From: CALKKN01 sp050118555
Lineage (GTDB): Bacteria; Pseudomonadota; Gammaproteobacteria; Xanthomonadales; SZUA-36
Assembly (NCBI GenBank): GCA_050118555.1
Contig: JASFKQ010000046.1
Location: 1 to 20,966, forward strand
Reading direction: 5' to 3'
Length of the DNA stretch: 20,966 nt
Made by a program: the position numbers and the translations under genes. Every line of letters begins with the position of its first letter. Position 1 is the stretch's first letter. Below the pieces are notes generated by a model. It did not search any database. It saw only the letters and a list, made by a program, of their open reading frames with translations, and was not told where the DNA came from. This document shows positions 1 to 6,440 of this stretch, one piece after another.

Positions 1-829
1 GGTCAGCGATATCCGGCCCTACGAGATCACCGACGCGCACAAACTGATCGAGGAGTGCATGATAGCGGCCAACGTCGAAGCGGCGAACTTCCTGTTGCGC
101 AACCGACTGCCCGCTCCGTTCAGGACCCACGAACCGCCTCCGCCGGACAAGCTGTCGATGCTTGAAGATTTCCTCCGGGGCATCGGCATCAAGATCACCT
201 GGAAAGGCAAGCCGAAGCCGCTCGATTTGGAGCAGATCGTGCAGAAACTGAAGGGGAGGGAAGACCAGCACCTGATCATGGCCGTGCTGCTGCGGGCGCA
301 AAGCCTGGCCGTCTACCAGGTGCAGAACACGGGCCACTTCGGTCTGGCGCTCAGCGCCTATGCCCATTTCACCTCGCCCATCCGGCGCTACCCCGACCTG
401 ATGGTACACCGGGCCATCCGCTACAAGCTCGAGCACCGCGATGCGCGCGGTTACCCGCTCGAACGGGAGCAGGTGCAGAAGCTCAGTGAGCAGTGCTCGC
501 ATCGCTCGCGCCGGGCCGAAGAAGCGGAGCGTGACGTGAACGATCGCCTGAAAGCGCACTTCATGGAACGTCACATCGGTGACGAATTCAAAGGGCAGGT
601 GACCGGAGTGACCTCGTTCGGCCTGTTCGTCGAGCTGAACCAGAACCATGTCAACGGCCTGGTTCACATCACTTCGTTACCCAATGACTACTATCATTTC
701 GACCCTGTCGTGCATCGGCTCACCGGCGACCGCACGGGCAAGGTGTTCCAGCTCGCCCAGAAGGTCACCGTCCGGGTGATCGCGGTGAACGTCGACGATC
801 GCAAGATAGACTTTGAGTTGGTGAGATGA
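1..829 (+). CDS. rnr: Ribonuclease R, C-terminal part (5' end outside window)
   Basis: This is the last ~275 residues of a 3'-5' exoribonuclease of the RNB/RNase II family, which degrades structured RNA. The reading frame is open from base 2, and the first visible residues (DAHKLIEECMIAANVEAA) are typical of the RNB catalytic domain. The end of that domain is clear at AYAHFTSPIRRYPDLMVHR. An S1 RNA-binding domain follows, starting at GDEFKGQVTGVTSFGLFVEL. The protein stops directly after the S1 domain (KIDFELVR). It therefore lacks the long lysine-rich tail found on E. coli RNase R. Its stop codon overlaps the rlmB start (ATGA, 826-829), which indicates translational coupling and a shared transcript. 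RNase II is the alternative, but the rlmB neighbour and the S1 ending favour RNase R. Confidence 0.93.
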   Translation, partial: VSDIRPYEITDAHKLIEECMIAANVEAANFLLRNRLPAPFRTHEPPPPDKLSMLEDFLRGIGIKITWKGKPKPLDLEQIVQKLKGREDQHLIMAVLLRAQSLAVYQVQNTGHFGLALSAYAHFTSPIRRYPDLMVHRAIRYKLEHRDARGYPLEREQVQKLSEQCSHRSRRAEEAERDVNDRLKAHFMERHIGDEFKGQVTGVTSFGLFVELNQNHVNGLVHITSLPNDYYHFDPVVHRLTGDRTGKVFQLAQKVTVRVIAVNVDDRKIDFELVR

Positions 830-1581
830 GTGAGGAGCAGGCCTCGACCCTGCTGATCGGAATTCACCCGGTGGAATCCGCACTGGCGCGTGCGGCCGGC
901 CGGATCGAGTCCATATCCATGGCGGACGGCGCCCGCAACCCGCGCGTGCTGGCCCTCGCGGAACGCGCCCGGGCCGCCGGCGTACCGGTGCTGACGGAGT
1001 CACGCGCGGTGCTTGACCGCAAAAGCGACGGGCAGCGCCACCAGGACGTCGTGGCGGTGTTCCGCCCCGGCAACATCTGGCAGGAAAAGGACCTGGCGGC
1101 GCTTCTCGGGGGCATCGACGGCGCGCCGTTGGTTCTGGTACTCGATGGCGTGCAGGACCCCCACAACCTCGGGGCCTGCCTGAGGACGGCCGATGCAGCG
1201 GGAGTGGATTTCGTGGTCCTTCCCCGGGACCGCTGCGCGGGATTGACCCCGGTAGCGCGCCGCTCCGCATCGGGAGCCGCCGAAGTGCTGAACCTGGTGT
1301 TCGTCGGCAACCTCGCCCGCTCGCTGCGAACCCTGAAAGAGCAGGGGGTCTGGCTTGCGGGCACCACCGACCGGGCCGAGCGAAGCCTGTTCGAAACCGA
1401 CCTCACGGGGCCGTTGGCACTCGTGATGGGCGGGGAGGGCAAAGGGATGCGGCGACTAACGTCGGAGTCCTGCGACCATTTGGTTCGAATCCCGATGAAG
1501 GGCACCGTCAACAGCCTGAACGTCTCGGTGGCGGCTGCCGTGTGCCTGTACGAAATCGTCCGCCAGCGGGGCGCCGGATGA
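826..1581 (+). CDS. rlmB: 23S rRNA (guanosine-2'-O-)-methyltransferase RlmB
   Basis: This is a SpoU/TrmH-family SAM-dependent methyltransferase of 251 residues. In E. coli the family member methylates the ribose of G2251 in the 23S rRNA P-loop. The N-terminal ~85 residues match the small L30e-like substrate-binding domain and start with LLIGIHPVESAL. The three SPOUT knot motifs follow: NLGACLRTADAAG, then LALVMGGEGKGMRR, then IPMKGTVNSLNVSVAAAV. Length is normal for the family. It follows rnr with an ATGA overlap and overlaps the downstream deaminase gene the same way (1578-1581). The rnr-rlmB order is conserved in many Gammaproteobacteria, which supports RlmB over other SpoU paralogues. Confidence 0.93.
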   Translation: MSEEQASTLLIGIHPVESALARAAGRIESISMADGARNPRVLALAERARAAGVPVLTESRAVLDRKSDGQRHQDVVAVFRPGNIWQEKDLAALLGGIDGAPLVLVLDGVQDPHNLGACLRTADAAGVDFVVLPRDRCAGLTPVARRSASGAAEVLNLVFVGNLARSLRTLKEQGVWLAGTTDRAERSLFETDLTGPLALVMGGEGKGMRRLTSESCDHLVRIPMKGTVNSLNVSVAAAVCLYEIVRQRGAG

Positions 1582-2171
1582 AGGATGCACCGGATATCCG
1601 CACGCAGTGCGAGTTGAGTCTGCCCGCCTGGGTGGAAGGTTTCGTCCGCGAGTGGCCGCATCCGCTCGATGCGCCCGAGGACCGGATGCGCCTCGCTGTC
1701 GCGCTGGCACGGGAAAATATCCGCAAGCATACCGGGGGGCCTTTCGGCGCCATCGTCGTCGAGGATGCGGAAAGCCGGTTGCTGGGTGTCGGGGTGAATT
1801 TGGTCACCGGCGCCGGGCTGTCATTGGCGCACGCGGAGATGGTCGCAATCAGCATGGCCCAGAGTGCGGTGGGCGGCTGGAACCTCGGCGCGGGCGGGCG
1901 CCAGGTCGAACTGGTCACGTCCTGCGAACCCTGTGCGATGTGCTTCGGAGCCGTTCCCTGGTCCGGCGTCGGCAGCCTCCTTTGGGGCGCCCGCAAGGAG
2001 GATGCCGAGGCGGCGGGCTTCGACGAGGGCGACAAGCCGGCGAACTGGGAAGAGACCCTGCGGCGCCGGGGCATCCGCACGCGCGGCGACGTGATGCGTG
2101 AAGAAGCCGCCCGCGTGCTCCGGCGCTACGCCCACAAGGACGGCGCCATCTACCACCCCGACGCCCCGTAG
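1578..2171 (+). CDS. Nucleoside/guanine deaminase-family protein
   Basis: This 197-residue protein has the cytidine deaminase-like fold. The zinc site is complete: His85-Ala-Glu87 supplies the first ligand and the proton-shuttling Glu, and Pro118-Cys119-Ala-Met-Cys122 supplies the two Cys ligands. The stretch after the second motif (WGARKEDAEAAGFDEGD) resembles the guanine/nucleoside deaminase branch more than TadA, which is shorter. The true substrate (guanine, another purine, or a nucleoside) cannot be read from sequence. The chosen ATG at 1578 overlaps the rlmB stop as ATGA; an upstream in-frame codon at 1542 would lie inside rlmB. The stop codon TAG is part of a REP-like repeat (see 2168-2206). 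Confidence 0.85.
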   Translation: MKDAPDIRTQCELSLPAWVEGFVREWPHPLDAPEDRMRLAVALARENIRKHTGGPFGAIVVEDAESRLLGVGVNLVTGAGLSLAHAEMVAISMAQSAVGGWNLGAGGRQVELVTSCEPCAMCFGAVPWSGVGSLLWGARKEDAEAAGFDEGDKPANWEETLRRRGIRTRGDVMREEAARVLRRYAHKDGAIYHPDAP

Positions 2172-2206
2172 GAGTGTCCAATGGACATAAACCCGCTCTG
2201 CGGGCG
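2168..2206 (+). repeat. REP-like palindromic repeat with 17-bp hairpin insertion
   Basis: The sequence starts GTAGGAG and ends with the stem CCCGC-TCT-GCGGG followed by CG. It matches the repeat after ligA (20827-20850), except that 17 extra bases (2175-2191) split the GTAGGAG head from the stem. The extra bases contain their own small hairpin, TGTCC-AAT-GGACA (2175-2187). The layout (GTAGGAG head plus a short GC-rich stem) is typical of REP elements described in Pseudomonas and relatives. The TAG of the head is the stop codon of the deaminase gene. Confidence 0.7.
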
Positions 2207-2225
2207 GTCATATTTGGCTCTGGGG

Positions 2226-2330
2226 GAGGGAACCGGGGACCTTCTCTCAAGACACGCTCAAGACATCCCTGTGCGCTATTAAACCGTTCCCGACGGTTTA
2301 ATGTCCTGAGAGAAGGTCCCCGGTTCCCTC
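2226..2330. repeat. Nested palindromic element, copy 1 (REPIN/MITE-like)
   Basis: This 105-bp element has 29-bp terminal inverted arms (2226-2254 and 2302-2330) with one mismatch (A2250 opposite C2306). Inside is a perfect 10-bp hairpin (2278-2287 with 2293-2302) around the loop TCCCG. The left arm ends in a 9-bp direct repeat, CTCAAGACA (2246-2254 and 2257-2265), so the right arm could pair with either copy. A second copy lies after ligA (20870 to the window end). There is no coding capacity. The arrangement resembles a pair of inverted REPs (a REPIN) or a small non-autonomous mobile element. No transposase of the REP-associated type is visible in the window. Confidence 0.75.
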
Positions 2331-2535
2331 TGGGTTTCCTGTGGCAGCGGCAAGGTGGAGCGAGGCTCTAACCCAGCGACCGTTACAGGCGGTTTGGTGT
2401 CCCTACGGTATGTCCAGATTGCTTCCGGATACCTCACCGGACGCTTCGCAGTACTTCAGATGCGCCGGTCGATAGCCGGTGCTTTCGAAGCCCCCAACGA
2501 TCCGTCGCACAAAGAGATTGCCAATCCCGCGGCTC
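2331..2535. other. Non-coding or decayed sequence between palindromic element and HD-gene fragment
   Basis: About 205 bp with short open frames on both strands, none with a recognisable domain, good start context or motif. It could be a decayed mobile-element end, but I see no terminal repeats or transposase motifs. Together with 2648-2892 it makes up the unexplained part of the gene-free stretch 2172-2892. Confidence 0.4.
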
Positions 2536-2647
2536 TCTACAGGATCTCCACCCGCAACTGATCGAGGTAACTTCGCATGTACCGAACGCGTCGTTCGGCT
2601 TCCTTGCGTCCGGCGTCGGTGTGCATCAGGGAAGGCAGCTTGAACAG
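2536..2647. repeat. 112-bp direct repeat, left copy (att-like)
   Basis: This stretch matches 9257-9368 with five mismatches over 112 bp, including an uninterrupted identical run of about 65 bp. The similarity starts within a base of the HD-gene stop codon and ends abruptly at 2647. The two copies bracket about 6.6 kb of accessory genes. A 7-bp inverted repeat (CCGAACG-CGT-CGTTCGG) lies within the identical run. This is the pattern expected when an element integrates in a gene's 3' end. No integrase is present. Confidence 0.85.
2537..2647 (-). pseudogene. Displaced 3' fragment of the HD-hydrolase gene
   Basis: Read on the minus strand, this fragment encodes the last ~36 residues of the YedJ-like HD hydrolase found intact at 9258-9890. 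It has the same reading frame and the same TAG stop (2537-2539). Compared with the intact gene it has only a few changes near the end (for example HTDAG for HTHAG and QLRVEIL for QLRGEIL). No start codon or HD motif is present, so it is a remnant and not a functional gene. Confidence 0.8.
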
Positions 2648-2892
2648 TAACAGCCAGACGCAAGCAGCTCGCAGCTTCCATCAAGGTATTTAGGCACGAG
2701 CTCGTGGGCGAAATTGGCTCTGGTGCTGAACTTCTTAGTGAGCGTCCGATTATGCGTCTCATTTGACCGAAAGTGCCACTGAGTTTCGTGCCTGCGTCTC
2801 TCAGATTAGTAGGCATAGCCCAAGGGAAAGCCCGCGCGCATTTTGGTGCCGGCCTTTTCCTGGCAATCCGAGTTAAGAGAAAAGAGAGGCAG
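2648..2892. other. Upstream region of the accessory operon; no gene seen
   Basis: About 245 bp of lower-GC sequence between the HD-gene fragment and the MBL-fold gene. An open frame runs into the MBL gene from 2773 but lacks a ribosome binding site, and its extra N-terminal residues match nothing familiar. The operon promoter is expected here. A TTGACC hexamer (2763-2768) resembles a -35 box, but I do not see a matching -10 at the usual spacing. GTGCCACTGA here is close to AGTGGCCACTGA upstream of the AraC gene (7711-7722). Confidence 0.35.
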
Positions 2893-3864
2893 ATGGAAAC
2901 GATCCAGACACGGGAGATGGCCGGACGGCCGAAGGGCTATATCGGTCCCAATCTCAACCCCGAAGGGCTTACGCTTCGTTCCGAGAAACTGGGCAACGGC
3001 GTCTATGCCCTGCTCGCCAGCGAGATGCCCAAAGACAACAACGGCGTTGTCGTCGGCGAGAAGGCCGCTCTGGTAATCGACGCGGGCATCAACGGTGAGG
3101 TGGCGCGCCAGATCCAGCAAATCGTGAGGTCGATAACCGACAAGTCCATCCGGTATCTCGTCAACACCACGTACCACGGCGATCACACATTCGGGAACGC
3201 CGCCTTTCCGCCCGAGGTGACGATCCTCTCCTCGCACCGGAACAAACTCAGCATGTCCGATCTCGCCACTGAAAAGGCGCGCCGGTCGGGCAACCTGCGC
3301 GGAAACCTCGCCGCGCTCGACGAGGTAACCCAATGGCGCAAGCCGGACGTGACCTTCACGTCGGACCGCCTCGAGATCGACCTCGGCGGCATCGTGGTGG
3401 AGCTCTGGTATTTCGGGCCAGGCAATGCGCCGGGCGACACGACCGTCTATGTACCGTCCGCCAAGGTCGCCTGGACCGGGAACTACCTGATGGCGCAGGG
3501 CGTGCCGCCGATGCTGCTCGAAGGAGGCACCGCGCCCTACATCGCCAGCCTCGAGCGGTTCCGCGACGCAATCGACGCAGAGCGAATCGTGCCCGGCCAC
3601 GGCCCCATGGGCGCGGCGCAGCCGGCGATTGAGAATTTCATCGCCTACATGCGCGAGATCCATCAGCACGTCCGCCAGGCGATCGATCACGGGCTCGACG
3701 CGGACGCCGTGGTGGAGGCCCTTCCAATGTCGCCGCTGTTGCACCCGCCCGCCGGAGTTACGCCGGACCCGAACATGGCGGCGATGGCGCCGCATCTTCA
3801 TCGGCTGAACGTCATGGCCGAATACCGGGCCCTTACAAGCAATCATGAGACAGGAGAAAAGTGA
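2893..3864 (+). CDS. MBL-fold metallohydrolase-like protein with altered metal ligands
   Basis: A 323-residue protein with the metallo-beta-lactamase fold. The start ATG at 2893 follows a purine-rich GAGAGG site. The usual motif HxHxDH appears as Thr93-Tyr-His95-Gly-Asp97-His98, so the first His is Thr. The His of the GHxPGD motif is Asn178 (FGPGNAPGDT). The bridging Asp of the TGD motif is Asn197 (WTGNYL). The last His is kept (His236, PGHGPMG). Asp97, His98 and His236, normally the second zinc site, therefore remain, while the first site is mostly lost. It may bind one metal or act by another mechanism; the substrate is unknown. It is the first gene of a probable four-gene operon; its stop overlaps the next start (TGATG). 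Confidence 0.82.
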   Translation: METIQTREMAGRPKGYIGPNLNPEGLTLRSEKLGNGVYALLASEMPKDNNGVVVGEKAALVIDAGINGEVARQIQQIVRSITDKSIRYLVNTTYHGDHTFGNAAFPPEVTILSSHRNKLSMSDLATEKARRSGNLRGNLAALDEVTQWRKPDVTFTSDRLEIDLGGIVVELWYFGPGNAPGDTTVYVPSAKVAWTGNYLMAQGVPPMLLEGGTAPYIASLERFRDAIDAERIVPGHGPMGAAQPAIENFIAYMREIHQHVRQAIDHGLDADAVVEALPMSPLLHPPAGVTPDPNMAAMAPHLHRLNVMAEYRALTSNHETGEK

Positions 3865-4160
3865 TGAATATCGATGGTACCTACAAGCTCACCCTGGACA
3901 CCCCCCTCGGCAATCAGGATGGAACGTTGACACTGAAGACGAAAGGCGCAGAGCTCTCCGGCACGCTCGTCAATGAGCGCGGCACCACCGAGTTCTCAGG
4001 CGGCACTGTCAGTGGCGAAACAGTCCAGTTTAAAACGAAAATCCCCACGCCGATTGGGCGTCTCAAAGCGCATGTCACCGGGCGACTCACCGCAGACCAC
4101 TTTACCGGCAACGCGAAACTGCCGCTCGGCAGCGCTCACATAGAGGGCGTCCGGGCCTGA
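3864..4160 (+). CDS. Small calycin-like beta-strand protein of unknown function
   Basis: A 98-residue protein with no signal peptide or membrane segment. It consists of alternating strand-like stretches (GTYKLTLDTPLG, GTLTLKTKGAELSGTL, TVQFKTKIPTPIG, LKAHVTGRL, HFTGNAKLPLG). The turn [TL]-P-[LI]-G recurs three times, which suggests pseudo-symmetric beta hairpins as in small lipocalin/calycin-like barrels. Similar ~100-residue proteins of unknown role occur beside catabolic enzymes. The ATG at 3864 has AGGAGA six bases upstream and overlaps the preceding stop; a GTG directly before it is less likely. Its place between two hydrolase-fold genes suggests a binding or accessory role in the same pathway. 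Confidence 0.7.
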   Translation: MNIDGTYKLTLDTPLGNQDGTLTLKTKGAELSGTLVNERGTTEFSGGTVSGETVQFKTKIPTPIGRLKAHVTGRLTADHFTGNAKLPLGSAHIEGVRA

Positions 4161-4257
4161 GCGCCAGAACGACGATGAAGCATGTGAAAGCTCGATTCCT
4201 GCCCATGCCGTACACGCCGAGACGCGGCACGAATTGAATCTGAAAGGAGAAAACACA

Positions 4258-5544
4258 GTGACCACAGCTACAGCAACGCTCGAGTCGTTTTCGACTCCAG
4301 AGCGCACGATTCCGCAATTCTCTCTCGCCGAGCGCGACCGCCGTTGGAACATCGCCCGGCAGATCATGGAAGAGAAGGACCTCGAGGGCCTCGTGGTGTT
4401 CGGCTCGCGCGAAGGAGCCTTCCCGGCGCCATTCTCCATGGACAATTTCTTCACCAATGACCGGCCGGGCGCCATTGTGGTGTTCCCGCGGGAGGGCGAG
4501 CCACGCGTGCTGGCCTTCGCGCTGGCGGCCAATGATCATATGCAGGCAATGGCGCGCGGAGAGGCGGTGTGGATTCGCCCGGAAAACTACTACGCGGGCG
4601 CACCGAACGGCAAACTTCTGGCGCTGCTGATGCAAGAGGTCGGTATTGGCGAAAATCGCGTGGGCGTGATCGGGCTCGATCCCTATCCGGCCTTTTACTT
4701 CGACGGCGCGATGCCTTACCACATCTGGAAGGCAGTGCTGGATACATTCCCGCAGGGCACCTTCCTGCAAGTCGGTGACCGGTTCTACGAGCTGACCGCC
4801 TCGCGCAGTGCCGAGGAACTCGAGGTGCTGAAGTGGTCGGCTGATGTCGGTGAGGCAATGAGCATAGCGATGCGCGACACGACCCGCCCGGGCGTGACCG
4901 AGGGCGACATCTATTCGGCTATCGTGGGAACCTGCCCCAAGCACGTCGGATTCACCGCCGAGATCCTGCTCCAGTCGGGGAAGGATTTCATCAGCTTCGG
5001 CCCGCCGAGCTGGAACTACCGTCCCCGCGCCCCGCGAGTCATCGAGCAAGGGGATGTCGTCGCCGGCGAAATCTTCTCGTCGCTCGGGATGATGGAGAGT
5101 CAGCACCAGGTGACGGTCGCCGTCGGCAAGGTCCATGAGGATTACGAACGGGCCGCTGATGTGGCTCGGGCAGCCTATGATGCCGGTGTCGATGCCCTGC
5201 GGCCGGGCCGCAGCTTCGGTGAAGTGGCCGAGGCGATGCAGGTACCTCTTAAGGAAGCCGGTGGCTTCAACGTCCACCCGCTGATCCACAGTATCAATCC
5301 GTTCGGGCTGGTATGTGGATTTGGCGAAGGGTTCAATCAGCTGCCGGGAGCCGACCGCTATGCACTCGTGGCCGAAGTGCCGACCATCGGTGCTGACGTC
5401 GAGATTCAGCCGGGAATGTGCTTTTCCATGGAGCCAAGCTGCATGTTCGGTCGGCGCTACGTCAATCTTGGCGGCACCGTCGTGGCGGGCGAGGGCAAAG
5501 CGATTGAACTCAACAGCGTCACTACGCACATGATGCGGGTGTAA
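4258..5544 (+). CDS. M24-family (creatinase/aminopeptidase P-like) protein lacking canonical metal ligands
   Basis: A 428-residue protein with an N-terminal creatinase-type domain (about 20-190) and a C-terminal pita-bread domain (about 200-425). The GTG start at 4258 has AGGAG at 4245-4249; an upstream in-frame TTG at 4234 is less likely. Metal-dependent M24 peptidases use Asp, Asp, His, Glu, Glu. Here the equivalents appear to be Glu271 (GDVVAGEIF), Gln282 (ESQHQVTVAVG), a His in HPLIHS (340 or 344), Glu392 (GMCFSMEPS) and Gly405 (VNLGGTVV). At least three of the five are changed. This points to a metal-independent enzyme of the creatinase type, perhaps C-N hydrolysis, and not a proline aminopeptidase. 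The exact substrate is unknown. It lies third in the accessory operon. Confidence 0.83.
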   Translation: MTTATATLESFSTPERTIPQFSLAERDRRWNIARQIMEEKDLEGLVVFGSREGAFPAPFSMDNFFTNDRPGAIVVFPREGEPRVLAFALAANDHMQAMARGEAVWIRPENYYAGAPNGKLLALLMQEVGIGENRVGVIGLDPYPAFYFDGAMPYHIWKAVLDTFPQGTFLQVGDRFYELTASRSAEELEVLKWSADVGEAMSIAMRDTTRPGVTEGDIYSAIVGTCPKHVGFTAEILLQSGKDFISFGPPSWNYRPRAPRVIEQGDVVAGEIFSSLGMMESQHQVTVAVGKVHEDYERAADVARAAYDAGVDALRPGRSFGEVAEAMQVPLKEAGGFNVHPLIHSINPFGLVCGFGEGFNQLPGADRYALVAEVPTIGADVEIQPGMCFSMEPSCMFGRRYVNLGGTVVAGEGKAIELNSVTTHMMRV

Positions 5545-5627
5545 TGCATGGGCGCGCCGAGGCTGGACCGGGCCCCCCGCACACCCGAGAATCACGCGAA
5601 GTCTCCTCAACGACCGGGAGGACAGCC

Positions 5628-6410
5628 ATGACGACAAAGGTCTTTCTCGCGGGCGCAACAGGCGTCATCGGCAGGTGTCTCGGGCCGCTTCTTACGTACG
5701 CCGGTTATGCAGTTTTTGGAATGACACGACATCGGTCGAAGGCGGTGTCATTGAAGAGGGCAGGCGTTACGCCCGTAGTCCTCGATGTGTTCAATGTCCC
5801 TGCACTGCTGGACGCGTTGAAAGAGATTCGGCCAGAGGTCGTCATTCACCAACTCACCGATCTCCCGGCCAATCTCGATCCCGCGCTGATGGATGAGGCG
5901 ATCAGGCGCAATGCACGGATTCGCAACGCAGGAACGCAGAACCTGGTCAATGCCGCCCTCGCTTCTGGCTCTGGCCGTCTTGTGGCTCAGAGCATCGCTT
6001 GGGCCTATGCGCCGGGACGGGAGCCGTGCCGGGAAAGTGATCCTCTTGACCTGGATGCCGAGGGGAACAGGGCGGTTACGGTCGGCGGCGTTGCGAAGCT
6101 GGAAGAGCTTACGCTGTATTCGCCGCCACTTGAAGGTGTCGTGTTGCGTTATGGCCACCTTTATGGTCCGCACACGGGTGCCGATGAGCCGGCGAGCAAT
6201 GTCAACGTGCATGTCGATGCTGCCGCACATGCAGCGGTACTTGCGGTCGAAGAGTGTGTATCGGGGGTTTTCAACATAGCCGAGCCGAACGGCGCGGTCT
6301 CGATCAACAGGGCGCGACAGGAACTTGGTTGGGATGCCGCGTTCCGCTGGCGGGGGGAGAGTGGTCCGACCCGCGCGTTCGCGGCGGGAGTGCAGAGTCC
6401 GTCTGTGTGA
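5628..6410 (+). CDS. NAD(P)-binding epimerase/SDR-family protein
   Basis: A 260-residue extended-SDR-like protein with a clear N-terminal Rossmann nucleotide-binding motif, Gly9-Ala-Thr-Gly12-Val-Ile-Gly15. Later motifs are also typical of the family: SIAWAYAPG, and LRYGHLYGPHTG near the substrate region. The catalytic Tyr of the YxxxK motif seems to be missing: Lys157 is present (GGVAKLEEL) but the position four residues earlier is Gly153. It may therefore be an atypical SDR or a ligand-sensing relative. The ATG at 5628 was chosen because GGGAGGA precedes it by five bases; an ATG at 5544 overlapping the M24 stop lacks such a site and adds 28 non-family residues. It is the last gene of the operon, convergent with the AraC-type gene. 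Confidence 0.8.
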   Translation: MTTKVFLAGATGVIGRCLGPLLTYAGYAVFGMTRHRSKAVSLKRAGVTPVVLDVFNVPALLDALKEIRPEVVIHQLTDLPANLDPALMDEAIRRNARIRNAGTQNLVNAALASGSGRLVAQSIAWAYAPGREPCRESDPLDLDAEGNRAVTVGGVAKLEELTLYSPPLEGVVLRYGHLYGPHTGADEPASNVNVHVDAAAHAAVLAVEECVSGVFNIAEPNGAVSINRARQELGWDAAFRWRGESGPTRAFAAGVQSPSV

Positions 6411-6440
6411 TTTCTACGGAAACGAGGATGTAACTTCAAC

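Noticed and set aside
2403..2816. Minus-strand open frame across the HD-gene fragment
   Set aside because: It reads the fragment out of frame with the HD protein and shows no recognisable domain.
4102..5658. Minus-strand open frame (518 codons) opposite the M24 gene
   Set aside because: His/Arg/Asp-rich shadow translation without a domain; the plus-strand frame has a ribosome binding site and family motifs.
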